In this document: one piece after another, positions 44,437-52,487 of the stretch
Position numbering within the stretch: position 1 is the stretch's first letter
How the letters are laid out: every line of letters begins with the position of its first letter
DNA from: JAVBLU01 sp031553225
Lineage (GTDB): Bacteria > Bacillota > Clostridia > Christensenellales > UBA1750
DNA length: 64,000 nucleotides
Reading direction: 5' to 3'
Assembly: GCA_031553225.1 (NCBI GenBank)
Contig: JAVBLU010000016.1
Coordinates: 1-64,000, forward strand
Program-made: the position numbers and the translations under genes
The notes under the pieces: generated by a model
The model's database searches: none
Seen by the model: only the letters and a program-made list of their open reading frames with translations
What the model was told of the DNA's origin: nothing

Positions 44437-44521
44437 AGGGCGGCAGCAAAAGTTTCTTATCTGCCCATAAACAGGGAAGGATTTGGTTCATTCCGTGCAG
44501 AATATACGTAGGAACGGCAGC

Positions 44522-45718
44522 ATGACGCATATGCGGCGGCCGGTGCGGGTGCGCCGCCGTGTGCTGCCCCGTTTCTACGTTTTTTGCGCGGCTTTTTTGG
44601 CGCTCATCGCCTTTCTTGTGTGGCTCGCCTTGCCCAAGGGCACGGCCGCCGTGCGCAAGGGCAGCATAGGGGAGAGCGTGCACACGCAGGCCGTAGTGGT
44701 GCGCACCGAAAAGGTGACGACGAGCAAAACCTATCCCAGCCAGATCGTGCCCCTCAAGCAGGAGGGCCAAAGCGTGCAGGCGGGCGACCCGGTCGTTGAG
44801 ATTTACACCTCCAGCTACTCCGAAAAGATCCGCACCGAGCTGCGCGACGTACGCGCGCGCATCAAGGAGGCCCAGGAGCACGACCTGCTGGCAAGCCTCA
44901 ACTCCGCGTCGCTCAAGGAGCTGGACAGCCGCATCGCCGAGGCGGTGACGCGCTGGACGGCCATCGTGCGTGGGGAGACGGACAAGGGCCTGGTGAAAAC
45001 CCAGGCCGAGCTCTCGGCCCTGCTGCGCGACCGTCAGGAGCTTCTGCGCCGCGCCGCGGTGCAAAGCCGCGATCTGCAGGCCCTGTACGAGCAGGAGAAC
45101 AACCTGACGCTGCGCATTGCCGGCTGGCGCAACGAGGTGGCGGCCGACACAGCGGGGATCGTGTCCTTTCAGTTTACCGGCCTTGAGGAGGTCGTGCAGC
45201 CCGGCACGCTGGACCAGTTCACCGTCTCCAACGTGCGCACCCTTCTCAAAGGAGACAAGCCCCCCCAAACTGCGGCGCAAAAGTCGGAAAAGCCCCTGTT
45301 CCGCGTGGTGTCCGAGCGCCGGGTGCAGCTAGTGTGCATCGTGCCGCGCGAGGGCGTGTCCCTGGCCGTGGACCAAAGCGTGTCCGTTCGCCTGCCGGGC
45401 CAGCAGGAAAGCGTGTCCGCGCGCGTGATGCGCCTGACCACCGAGCGCCGCGAGCGTCTGGCCGTGCTGGACGTGCCCACCGACGTTCTGCCCCTGCTGA
45501 ACCTGGTGCAGGTGAGCGTGGACGTGGGCGGCGAGCAGAGCGGGCTGCTCGTTCCGGAGGAGGCCCTGCGCCCCACCGCGGACGGAGGCTACAGCGTGGA
45601 GAGCGTGGACGGGCAGACGCTGCCCGTGCGCCTGCTGGGCAGGGACGGCCGCAGGGCGCTCATCGAGCCTGTGACCCCCGGAACGCTGAGCGAAGGAATG
45701 CGGGTGAAGACGAAGTGA
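44522..45718 (+). CDS. HlyD-like membrane fusion protein
   Basis: A 398-residue protein anchored by one N-terminal TM (VLPRFYVFCAAFLALIAFLVWLAL) after a basic stretch (MRRPVRVRRRV). A lipoyl-like hairpin (IVPLKQEGQSVQAGDPVVEIY), a long helical segment (about 110-210) and a beta-barrel domain follow, ending PVTPGTLSEGMRVKTK. As I recall, related HlyD proteins occur before yggS-sepF in many Clostridia. Transport partner and cargo are unknown; a role in envelope assembly is plausible. Its stop overlaps the yggS start. Confidence 0.82.
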   Translation: MTHMRRPVRVRRRVLPRFYVFCAAFLALIAFLVWLALPKGTAAVRKGSIGESVHTQAVVVRTEKVTTSKTYPSQIVPLKQEGQSVQAGDPVVEIYTSSYSEKIRTELRDVRARIKEAQEHDLLASLNSASLKELDSRIAEAVTRWTAIVRGETDKGLVKTQAELSALLRDRQELLRRAAVQSRDLQALYEQENNLTLRIAGWRNEVAADTAGIVSFQFTGLEEVVQPGTLDQFTVSNVRTLLKGDKPPQTAAQKSEKPLFRVVSERRVQLVCIVPREGVSLAVDQSVSVRLPGQQESVSARVMRLTTERRERLAVLDVPTDVLPLLNLVQVSVDVGGEQSGLLVPEEALRPTADGGYSVESVDGQTLPVRLLGRDGRRALIEPVTPGTLSEGMRVKTK

Positions 45719-46401
45719 GCGAGGACGCTTATCTGTCCGGCCTGGCGGAGCGGCTGGCGGGGATACGGGCGCAGATAGAAGCGCACCGGGTTGTGCCGCG
45801 CGTTACCCTCATAGCCGCCACAAAGGGGCAAAGCGCCGCAAGCATCAACGCGCTGTGCGGCCTTGGGCAGTTCGATATCGGAGAAAACCGCGCGCAGGAG
45901 TTCCTGCAAAAGCTTCCGGACCTGGACGGGCGGCTCGTGGTGCACATGATCGGCCAGCTGCAAAGCAACAAGGCGCACATCATCCGGCACGTCGGGCTCA
46001 TCCATTCCCTGGACCGCCTCTCGCTGGCGAAGGCGCTGCATAAGGAAGCCGAGCGCGAATGCAAGCCGGTGGACGCCCTGGTGGAGGTCAACATGACCGG
46101 CGATCCCGCCCGGGGCGGCGTTGCGCCGGAGGAAGTGGAAGCGTTTCTGGACGCCATCGCCCCCTTATGCGTTCGCGTGACCGGGTTGATGACCGTGGCG
46201 CCCCTTGGCGCTGGGCCGGAGGACACGCGCGGGGCCTTCCGTGCGATGCGCCGCCTCTTCGACCGCCTGGCCGCGCAGGAGCGGCCAAACGCCATCATGT
46301 GGCATCTGTCCATGGGGATGAGCGAGGACTATGTGATCGCCCTGCAGGAAGGCGCTACGATGATCCGCATCGGCCGCGCCCTGATGGGGCAGCGCGGCTA
46401 A
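45715..46401 (+). CDS. yggS: YggS family PLP homeostasis protein
   Basis: YggS proteins bind pyridoxal phosphate and maintain B6 and amino-acid balance. The 228-residue single-domain TIM barrel shows LIAATKGQSAASINAL with the PLP-binding Lys, DIGENRAQEFLQK, HMIGQLQSNKA, LVEVNMTGDPARGGV, GLMTVAPLG and HLSMGMSEDYVIALQEGATMIRIGRALMG. The GTG start overlaps the TGA of the HlyD-like gene (GTGA), so coupling is likely. Its place before sepF is conserved in Gram-positive division clusters (ylmE). Confidence 0.94.
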   Translation: MSEDAYLSGLAERLAGIRAQIEAHRVVPRVTLIAATKGQSAASINALCGLGQFDIGENRAQEFLQKLPDLDGRLVVHMIGQLQSNKAHIIRHVGLIHSLDRLSLAKALHKEAERECKPVDALVEVNMTGDPARGGVAPEEVEAFLDAIAPLCVRVTGLMTVAPLGAGPEDTRGAFRAMRRLFDRLAAQERPNAIMWHLSMGMSEDYVIALQEGATMIRIGRALMGQRG

Positions 46402-46503
46402 AAAAACCTTTCCTCCCGCAAAACTAACGGGCGCGGGCAAACGATAAACAAGCTGACCGGCACGCCTTCGGGGCACGATAACACGGCAGAGGATGATTGT
46501 TGC

Positions 46504-47085
46504 ATGGCAGACAAAGGCTTTCTCACGCGCGTAGGGTCCTTCTTTGGCCTGGTGACCGAGGAGGTGCCCGCGCAGGGCGGGTACCAGGAGGACGCCCCCT
46601 CCCACGTGCAGCGCTCCTCCAAGGATCGGCCCTACGAGCGCACCGCGCCATACGCCGCGCAGGAAAGCGATGAACCCCGGCTGCGGTCCTCCTTCGAGCA
46701 GCGCTCGGAGTACGCTCCTCTGCCTTACACCCAGTCTACCTACCAGGGGGGGAAGATCTTGAATCATCCGTCCGTCTCCCAGGCGCCCGCGCAAAGGCTG
46801 GATTTCAAGAAGATCGAGCACTTCCAGGACGTGTACGAGATCATCGACCTGCTGCTGGAAGGCGTCGTTGTGGACATCAACACCGAGATGCTGCGCGGCG
46901 CGGACGCCCAGCGCGTGCTGGACGCGCTCTCCGGCTCGGCCTACGCCCTGGACGGGCGCCTGCGGCGCACCGGGCAGAACGTCTACCAGCTCGCCCCCTC
47001 CAGCGTTGTGGTGAACGGCAGTTACGACGATGACCGGCCGGAACCGCGCGCTTCCTCGGGCGGCATGTTTCGCCGAAACGACTGA
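46504..47085 (+). CDS. sepF: cell division protein SepF
   Basis: SepF anchors FtsZ to the membrane and shapes the septum. The 193-residue protein has an N-terminal amphipathic membrane helix (FLTRVGSFFGLV), an unordered linker (about 20-85) and the C-terminal SepF domain (about 95-180; KKIEHFQDVYEIIDLLLEGVVVDINTEMLRGADAQRVLDALSGSAYAL). The start follows a GGCAGAGGATG region. It sits in the conserved yggS-sepF-ylmG-divIVA order. Confidence 0.93.
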   Translation: MADKGFLTRVGSFFGLVTEEVPAQGGYQEDAPSHVQRSSKDRPYERTAPYAAQESDEPRLRSSFEQRSEYAPLPYTQSTYQGGKILNHPSVSQAPAQRLDFKKIEHFQDVYEIIDLLLEGVVVDINTEMLRGADAQRVLDALSGSAYALDGRLRRTGQNVYQLAPSSVVVNGSYDDDRPEPRASSGGMFRRND

Positions 47086-47149
47086 CCGCCCGCGTGTGAC
47101 GGCTTAGCCGGCGCAGCGCATGCTGAAATAACGTGTTTGGAAGGGCTCC

Positions 47150-47428
47150 ATGGCTTTATTCTACATTCTGTCCGGCGTTACCCAGTTTCTCAACCTGCTT
47201 ATGTGGCTGCTCATCATCGACGCGCTGCTCTCCTGGATCCTGTCGCCCTTCAACAAGGTGCGCCAGATTCTGCAGCGCATTACAACGCCCCTGCGCGCGC
47301 CCTTTGTGCCCCTGTCCATGAAGCTGGTGCGCTCTGGCCTGCCGCTGGATCTGTCCGGCCTGTTCGCCATGATCGCCCTGCAGATCCTCATCCGGCTCAT
47401 CTACTTCATCGCAGGGCTTGTGCTCTGA
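47150..47428 (+). CDS. ylmG: YggT/YlmG family membrane protein
   Basis: A 92-residue protein with two hydrophobic segments (VTQFLNLLMWLLIIDALLSWIL and LSGLFAMIALQILIRLIYFIAGLVL) separated by the family signature PFNKVRQILQRITTPLRAPFVP. YggT proteins are linked to membrane organisation and division-site function. It lies between sepF and divIVA, as in many Bacillota. The start follows GGAAGGG. Confidence 0.9.
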   Translation: MALFYILSGVTQFLNLLMWLLIIDALLSWILSPFNKVRQILQRITTPLRAPFVPLSMKLVRSGLPLDLSGLFAMIALQILIRLIYFIAGLVL

Positions 47429-47447
47429 CACTTCCGGGAGGGACAAC

Positions 47448-47984
47448 ATGGCCATTACCGTGGACGACATTCGCAACAAGGCGTTCGGCCGCAAAGTGCG
47501 CGGGTACAACGAGATCGAGGTGGACGAGTTCCTCGACCGCACGGCGGACGCGCTGAAAACCGCGCAGGACCGCAGCCGCGAGCTGGAAGGCCAGCTGCAC
47601 GCAACCGCGGAGCAGCTCGCCTATCTGAAGGGCCTGGAGACAACCCTGCGCGATACGCTGCTAACCGCCCAGCGCTCCGCCGACGATACCGTGGCCACCG
47701 CCCAGGTGCGCGCGCAGCAGCTGACCGCCTCCGCCCAGGAGAGCGTGGCGGCCATTCAGGCCGAGGCGTCCGGCCGCATCGAGGCCGCGCAAAAGCAGGC
47801 TGAGGAGATCATCGCCAAGGCCCGCGAGGAGGCCGACCGCCTGCTGCTCGAAGGCCAGGAGAAGGCCGAGGAACAGCGCAGCCGCTGCAAGGCGGAAAAG
47901 GACGCGCACGAGGCCTTCCGCCAGAAGGCCTGCGAGATGTTGTCCGCCCATCTGGCCGACCTGCGCGCCGGCGAGAGCGTCTAA
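47448..47984 (+). CDS. divIVA: DivIVA domain protein
   Basis: DivIVA binds curved membrane and recruits polar or division proteins. The 178-residue protein has the membrane-binding N-terminal domain (ITVDDIRNKAFGRKVRGYNEIEVDEFLDRTADALKTA) and then a long coiled coil rich in Ala, Glu and Gln (about 40-165). The start at 47448 follows GGGAGGG; a slightly longer frame from 47418 overlaps ylmG. Having both MinE and DivIVA is notable, because MinJ-DivIVA and MinE usually place the Min system by different routes. Confidence 0.92.
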   Translation: MAITVDDIRNKAFGRKVRGYNEIEVDEFLDRTADALKTAQDRSRELEGQLHATAEQLAYLKGLETTLRDTLLTAQRSADDTVATAQVRAQQLTASAQESVAAIQAEASGRIEAAQKQAEEIIAKAREEADRLLLEGQEKAEEQRSRCKAEKDAHEAFRQKACEMLSAHLADLRAGESV

Positions 47985-48039
47985 GCCGCGGCGCCCACGG
48001 GCAAGCGGAGCGTCTAAGCCGCGGCGCTTACGGGCAAGC
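47976..48039 (+). repeat. 33-bp tandem duplication spanning the divIVA stop
   Basis: AGCGTCTAAGCCGCGGCGC, 2 nt that differ, then ACGGGCAAGC occurs at 47976-48006 and again at 48009-48039. The first copy contains the divIVA stop codon. Confidence 0.75.
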
Positions 48040-48075
48040 TACGCCTGCGGCGATTGGCCGCGGGGAGGCGCGCCC

Positions 48076-48357
48076 ATGCACCACATCGACGAGACGTTTA
48101 TCGCCCGTATGGAGAGCTTTGCCGACCGCATGGAGAAGGTGGCCCTGGAGGAATACGTCGCCTATCTGCATGATAAGCGCCGCATGCTGGCCAGCAACTT
48201 TCTGGCCGGCATGGCGCGCGGCCTGGGCATGGCGGTGGGGTTCACCGTTTTGGGCGCGGTGGTCGTGGCCGTCCTGCAGCGCATCGCCGTGGACAACCTG
48301 CCTCTGGTGGGCGGTTTTCTGGCCGATATCATCCGCATTGTGCAGGAGAAGCTGTAG
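48076..48357 (+). CDS. DUF5665 domain membrane protein
   Basis: A 93-residue protein with an N-terminal helix (DETFIARMESFADRMEKVALEEYVAYLHDKRRMLASNFLAG) and one TM (GMAVGFTVLGAVVVAVLQRIA). The ending LPLVGGFLADIIRIVQEKL is typical of DUF5665. No function is known. The start follows GGGGAGG. It lies between divIVA and lspA and is probably in the same transcript. Confidence 0.8.
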   Translation: MHHIDETFIARMESFADRMEKVALEEYVAYLHDKRRMLASNFLAGMARGLGMAVGFTVLGAVVVAVLQRIAVDNLPLVGGFLADIIRIVQEKL

Positions 48358-48451
48358 CCGCCCTGTATCCGCCGAAGCCGGGAAATGATCCGTTGCCGCG
48401 TAATCCGGGGCCTTTTTCGGCCCTTTCTCTTTGTTATGACGGAGGCGTTGC

Positions 48452-48928
48452 ATGCTGTACTTTCTACTCGCCGCGCTGGCCGTGGCGCTCGACCGCCTGA
48501 CCAAATCGTGGGCGGCCACCTCCCTGCGGCTTGCGCCGGGCGGCACCATCCCCCTCATCAAGGACGCGCTGCATTTCACGTACGTGGAGAACACGGGCGC
48601 CGCGTTCGGCATGCTGGAGGGCTTTCGCTACGCCCTCGTTGTCGTCATGGCGGCGGCCATCGTGGTCATCGTATGGGAGCTCATCCGCAAGCGCGGGCAC
48701 ATCCCCACGCTGTATGGCCTTGCGCTGTCCCTCGTTTTGGGCGGGGCGATCGGCAACCTGTGGGATCGTGCGCTGTACGGCTTCGTGGTGGATTTTGTGG
48801 ATTTCCGCCTGATCAATTTTGCCGTGTTCAATGTGGCGGATTCCTGCATCTGCATTGGCGCGGTGCTTCTGTGTGCATGGTTTATGTTCCTTGCCGATAA
48901 GCAGCCAAAGGCTCATGCCGCGCATTGA
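48452..48928 (+). CDS. lspA: lipoprotein signal peptidase
   Basis: LspA cleaves prolipoprotein signal peptides after lipidation, in the membrane. The 158-residue protein has four TMs and the family motifs DRLTKSWA, HFTYVENTGAAFG, GGAIGNLWDRALYGFVVDFVDF and FNVADSCICIG. The two catalytic Asp residues lie in VVDFVDF and NVADS. A client lipoprotein lies nearby at 50220. Its end overlaps the rluD start by 14 nt. Confidence 0.95.
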   Translation: MLYFLLAALAVALDRLTKSWAATSLRLAPGGTIPLIKDALHFTYVENTGAAFGMLEGFRYALVVVMAAAIVVIVWELIRKRGHIPTLYGLALSLVLGGAIGNLWDRALYGFVVDFVDFRLINFAVFNVADSCICIGAVLLCAWFMFLADKQPKAHAAH

Positions 48929-49856
48929 GTTTGTGGCGGAGCCGCGCGAGGCGGGCCTTCGCCTGGATGTGTGCCTCGCCGCCCGCGCGGCGCTCTCGCG
49001 CTCGCGCATTGCCGCCCTTATCGCCGACGGCCGGGCCTTTGTAAGCGGTAAACCCGCGGCTAAGGCCGGACTTTTGCTTTCCTGCGGCGCGCCCGTCGCT
49101 TTGGACGTGCCCGAGCCCGCCCCGTCGGCCCTGGTGCCCGAGGACATCCCTTTGGATGTGCTGTACGAGGACGCCGACTTGCTGGCCGTCAACAAGCCGG
49201 CAGGCCTGGTGGTTCACCCGTCCGCCGGGCATGACACAGGCACGCTCGTGCACGCGCTGCTGCACCGCTGCCGCGACCTGTCGGGCATCGGCGGCGAGCT
49301 GCGCCCCGGCATCGTGCACCGCCTGGACAAGGACACGAGCGGCGTACTGGTCATCGCCAAGGACGATCGGACGCACCGCGCTCTGGGCGACCAGCTTAAG
49401 AACCGAACCGTCCTGCGCGAGTATCAGGCCGTGGTCGTCGGCATTCCCAAGGAAGCCGGCGGACTGATCAGCGCCCCTGTGGGCCGCGACCCCAAAGACC
49501 GCAAACGCATGGCGGTTGCGCCGGGCGGCCGCGAGGCGATCACCGAATGGGAGACTTTGGAGGTTTTCCCCGCGCTTCAGCTCGCCCTTGTCCGCTGCCG
49601 CCTGCACACCGGGCGCACGCACCAAATCCGCGTGCATATGGCGCACATCCACCACCCGGTTCTGATGGATCCCGTCTACCTGCCCCGCGCCGCCCGCCCT
49701 CCGCGCGCCGCCGCCTTGCCCATCGCCCGCCAGGCCCTTCACGCCTGCCTTGTCGGGTTCGATCACCCCCGCACAGGCCGGCCCCTGCGCATTGAAGCGC
49801 CTTTTCCCGCCGACATGCTTGCCCTGGTAAGCGTGCTGCGCGGGGAGAGGGGATGA
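48915..49856 (+). CDS. rluD: 23S rRNA pseudouridine synthase, RluD family
   Basis: RluD-type enzymes isomerise uridine in helix 69 of 23S rRNA. The 313-residue protein has an N-terminal S4 domain (LRLDVCLAARAALSRSRIAALIADGRAFVSG) and the catalytic GIVHRLDKDTSGVLVIAKDD with the active Asp. RCRLHTGRTHQIRVHMAHIHHPV is the conserved RTHQIRxH motif. The start at 48915 lies within the end of lspA, as in many Bacillota where the two are coupled. Exact target uridines are inferred from the family. Confidence 0.93.
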   Translation: MPRIEFVAEPREAGLRLDVCLAARAALSRSRIAALIADGRAFVSGKPAAKAGLLLSCGAPVALDVPEPAPSALVPEDIPLDVLYEDADLLAVNKPAGLVVHPSAGHDTGTLVHALLHRCRDLSGIGGELRPGIVHRLDKDTSGVLVIAKDDRTHRALGDQLKNRTVLREYQAVVVGIPKEAGGLISAPVGRDPKDRKRMAVAPGGREAITEWETLEVFPALQLALVRCRLHTGRTHQIRVHMAHIHHPVLMDPVYLPRAARPPRAAALPIARQALHACLVGFDHPRTGRPLRIEAPFPADMLALVSVLRGERG

Positions 49857-50068
49857 CAGGGGGCGGCGGAGACGGGCGCGGCTTCTGCTGGATAGGTTGA
49901 GAGGGCCTACCCGGAGGCCTGCATCCGCAGCGGCCGACGCGCGGACCGCTGCCATGAGGGGGCTTGCCGCAATTCCTTCGTGCAAAATGGCTTGGCAGTA
50001 CCATGCCAAGACCACGAGAGGATAATCAGGCGGGGCGGAGCCTGCGCGGCGGAGGCCGTCTTTGGTCA
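49857..50068. other. intergenic region after rluD
   Basis: About 210 nt with no gene recognised; it leads into the shared terminator below. Confidence 0.4.
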
Positions 50069-50100
50069 AAACCCGGCGGCACGGTAGTGCCGCCGGGTTT
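50069..50100. terminator. bidirectional terminator between rluD and the transglutaminase gene
   Basis: AAACCCGGCGGCAC, loop GGTA and GTGCCGCCGGGTTT form a perfect 14-bp stem. The minus strand continues TTTTGACC, the plus strand TTTCTGG, so it can end both converging transcripts. Confidence 0.82.
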
Positions 50101-50128
50101 CTGGTGCAGCCGTCCCGAAGGGATGAAA

Positions 50129-50154
50129 GAAACCGGCCGCACACGGCCGGTTTC
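50129..50154 (-). terminator. first terminator after the transglutaminase gene
   Basis: GAAACCGGCC, a 6-nt loop and GGCCGGTTTC; on the minus strand TTTC follows. It stands 66 nt after the stop and before the second terminator at 50069. Confidence 0.65.
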
Positions 50155-50219
50155 AGGAAGGTTCCAAGGGACTGGTGTCCCGGCGGGCGGAGGGCGGAGC
50201 CATCCGCGCTTCGCCGCGC

Positions 50220-51140
50220 CTAGAAGCTGGAGCTCACGCGGTAGATGCTGTCCTTTTTGACCATGCTGTAGGAGCGGCCCATGGCGCGCAGCTGGGCGTC
50301 CACGGACAGATCCACGGTGGACCAGGAACCGTCCATATCCACTTGGTTCCAGGCATGGTAGCCGTCCACGTTGTCGGAATAGCCTTTGCAGAGCTTGGCG
50401 GGCACGCCCTGGGAGCGCAGCATGGCGGCGTACAAAGCGGCCATATCGTAGCAAATGCCCATTTGCGAGGAGAAGGTGCTGTCGGGGGAGGGCTTATAGC
50501 CGCCGGGCAGCTTGCCCAGCTTGGACATATCGTAGGTGAGAATGCCGTTGAGGTATTTGTAGATAGCCTTGGCTTTGCCGGAGTTGGTGGACTGGTTGGC
50601 GCACAGTTCGGTGGCCTTCTTCACGCACGCAAGCCCGGTGCTCCAGTTTACTTCCACGCTGCTGCCCAGGTACGGGTTGGTGCTGGAGGGCGCCTGCGCG
50701 GAACCGGAGGGCTGCTGGCGAATGGGCGCGGAGGGCGTATCGGCCATGGCCACGTTCACCGTGGCGGTGTGCAGGGTGGAATAGCGGTTGTCGTTTGGGT
50801 CTATACGCTCCAACAGACGCACCGTGTATGTGCCGCTGCCAAAAGGCGGGGTGATGCGGTTCTCGGTGCCGTCGGTCTTTACGGCTTGGTTGGTTTGCTT
50901 GCCGTCGGCGTTGAACATAACCTGCACTTGCTTGCCGGTGGTGTTCACGATGCGCACAACGATGTAGCCGCCGTCCACCGCAACCGACACGCTGTCCATG
51001 CTGCCAAGGGGAATCGGTTCGTCGGGAATGTACACAACGCCGTCGCTCGCGCTCTTCAGCCTAGGCTGGCAGGAGGCAAAAGAAAAGCACAGAACGAACA
51101 CCAGCAGGAAGCTGATGAGGACGCTGTATGCTCTCTTCAT
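50220..51140 (-). CDS. transglutaminase-like lipoprotein
   Basis: The 306-residue protein has a lipoprotein signal (SVLISFLLVFVLCFSFASC, lipidated Cys at residue 24). A beta-sandwich-like region (about 50-130) and a transglutaminase-like domain (about 165-295) follow. Catalytic Cys is in GICYDMAALYAAMLRSQGVPA, His in DGYHAWNQVDM and Asp in WSTVDLS, the papain-like triad. Such domains act as proteases or cross-linkers on the cell surface. A c-di-GMP-I riboswitch precedes it, linking it to the sessile/motile switch. The start follows AAAGGAAG, just outside the aptamer. Confidence 0.88.
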   Translation of the reverse strand: MKRAYSVLISFLLVFVLCFSFASCQPRLKSASDGVVYIPDEPIPLGSMDSVSVAVDGGYIVVRIVNTTGKQVQVMFNADGKQTNQAVKTDGTENRITPPFGSGTYTVRLLERIDPNDNRYSTLHTATVNVAMADTPSAPIRQQPSGSAQAPSSTNPYLGSSVEVNWSTGLACVKKATELCANQSTNSGKAKAIYKYLNGILTYDMSKLGKLPGGYKPSPDSTFSSQMGICYDMAALYAAMLRSQGVPAKLCKGYSDNVDGYHAWNQVDMDGSWSTVDLSVDAQLRAMGRSYSMVKKDSIYRVSSSF

Positions 51141-51156
51141 GAAAAATACTTCCTTT

Positions 51157-51238
51157 CGGCGGCCAGGCTGCCATGCGGCGCTTCGCCGGTTAGGCCCTAT
51201 AGCTTTGCGTCCCGGTCTTTCGGCCGGTTTGCTATTGT
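51157..51238 (-). ncRNA. cyclic-di-GMP-I (GEMM-I) riboswitch
   Basis: The minus strand carries the conserved blocks in order: GCAAACC (51226-51232), a GAAA tetraloop, GGGACGCAAAGC, GGCCTAA and ATGGCAGCC, the pattern of GEMM-I aptamers including the tetraloop receptor. The ribosome binding site AAAGGAAG (51149-51156) abuts the 3' end, so control of translation initiation is likely. The basal P1 stem is not obvious from reading, so the exact ends are approximate. Confidence 0.88.
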
Positions 51239-51290
51239 CGTGGGAGTGATGGGCTGTATGCAGTTGTAGGGATGGCGATCATCCAACATG

Positions 51291-51319
51291 ATTATCGGTT
51301 CCCATCGCGGCAGAGTTAA
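51291..51319 (-). promoter_or_regulatory. promoter of the riboswitch-lipoprotein transcript
   Basis: TTAACT (51314-51319), a 17-bp spacer and GATAAT (51291-51296) on the minus strand. Confidence 0.45.
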
Positions 51320-51433
51320 GGGGTGATGGAAAAAAATATGCGGGCGGCCGGATGGATAGGCCGAAACCATGATAACATATATTGGTCACACACGCAACAA
51401 AAAATGGAAAAGAAAACAGGAAAATGTGAGCAA

Positions 51434-51465
51434 GCCGCCGGGTCATGGGAGGGTGGCCCGGCGGC
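51434..51465 (-). terminator. terminator after the M42 peptidase operon
   Basis: GCCGCCGGG and CCCGGCGGC arms around a 14-nt loop, 17 nt past the stop. The following minus-strand sequence (TTGCTCACATTTTCC) is only moderately T-rich. Confidence 0.55.
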
Positions 51466-51481
51466 GCTTCTGCGGGAGGGG

Positions 51482-52483
51482 TTAGGGCTTATAGGGGTCC
51501 TGGATGAGCGCGATGCCCAGGTCCACCGCGGCCTGCAAATCGGCGATGCTGATCGTCTCCGACATGGAGTGCACGTACCGGCAGGGGATGGACAGGCACC
51601 CGGCGGGCACGCCTTGGTGTGCGAGCTGCATGGCGGAAGCGTCCGTGGTGCCGCCCACGAGCACCTCGCGCTGGAAGGGGATGCCGCGCTTTTCGCACAG
51701 GCTGATCATGTGCGCCACCAGGGCGGGGGAGGCGATCATGCCGCTGTCCACGATCTTGATGGCCACGCCCTTGCCAACCGACACGGCGTTTCGGGCGCAC
51801 TTGGGCGTGTCGCCCGTGCGCGTTACGTCCAGCGACACCCCGACGTCCGGCGCAGCGGCCCATGCGGCCGCGCGGCCTCCGCGCAGGCCCACCTCCTCCT
51901 GGGAGGTAAAGGCAGCGATGACGCTGCACGCGGGCGTGCCCATGCCGCGCAGCATCTCCACAAGCGCCGCGCACCCGGCGCGGTCGTCCATGGCGGGGGC
52001 GGCGATCATGCCGTTTTGCAACAGGCTCACCTCGTGCGCGACGGCGGCAAAGCTGCCCACAGGCACGAGCTTCTCGGCCTCGGCCTTGCCGGCTGCGCCG
52101 ATGTCCACGAACAGCCGCTCGAAGAGATACTTGTCGTCCTCCCAGTCGGTCTCGCGGCCCACAACCCCGGCCACGCCGCCCGGGAATACCACCTGGCGGC
52201 CGCACACGGTTTGCGGGGCAAGGCCGCCCACGCGCGTAACGCGCAGGAAGCCTTTTTCATCCGCGTCCGTCACCAGCAGGCCGATCTGGTCCATGTGCGC
52301 GGCGAACATCACGGCCGGACCCTCGCCTCTTTTGCGGCAGATAAGGTTGCCCAGCGCGTCGCGCTTCACCTCGTCCACAAACGGCCGCACCATGTCCGCG
52401 ATGGCGTCCGCCACGCCCGACTCGTCGCCAGTGCACCCGGGTATGGCCAGCAGCGCCATGAGCGTCTCTTGAAGTTTCGTCAT
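51482..52483 (-). CDS. M42 family aminopeptidase (third gene of the array)
   Basis: M42 enzymes are dinuclear-metal aminopeptidases forming tetrahedral dodecamers in the cytoplasm. This 333-residue copy has VMFAAHMDQIGLLV (metal His/Asp), APAMDDRAGCAAL, FTSQEEVGLRGG (catalytic Glu), VSLDVTRTGDTPK and GGTTDASAMQLAHQGVPAGCLSIPCRYVHS with the final metal His. The start MTKLQETLMALL follows AAGGAAG. It is similar to but clearly diverged from the two upstream copies, so the substrates may differ. Confidence 0.92.
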   Translation of the reverse strand: MTKLQETLMALLAIPGCTGDESGVADAIADMVRPFVDEVKRDALGNLICRKRGEGPAVMFAAHMDQIGLLVTDADEKGFLRVTRVGGLAPQTVCGRQVVFPGGVAGVVGRETDWEDDKYLFERLFVDIGAAGKAEAEKLVPVGSFAAVAHEVSLLQNGMIAAPAMDDRAGCAALVEMLRGMGTPACSVIAAFTSQEEVGLRGGRAAAWAAAPDVGVSLDVTRTGDTPKCARNAVSVGKGVAIKIVDSGMIASPALVAHMISLCEKRGIPFQREVLVGGTTDASAMQLAHQGVPAGCLSIPCRYVHSMSETISIADLQAAVDLGIALIQDPYKP

Positions 52484-52487
52484 ATCG

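Noticed and set aside
41363..51465. CCCGGCGGC/GCCGCCGGG arms shared by hairpins at 41363, 50069 and 51434, suggesting a REP family
   Set aside because: Only the nine GC-rich core bases are shared and the loops and flanks are unrelated, so independent terminators are more likely.
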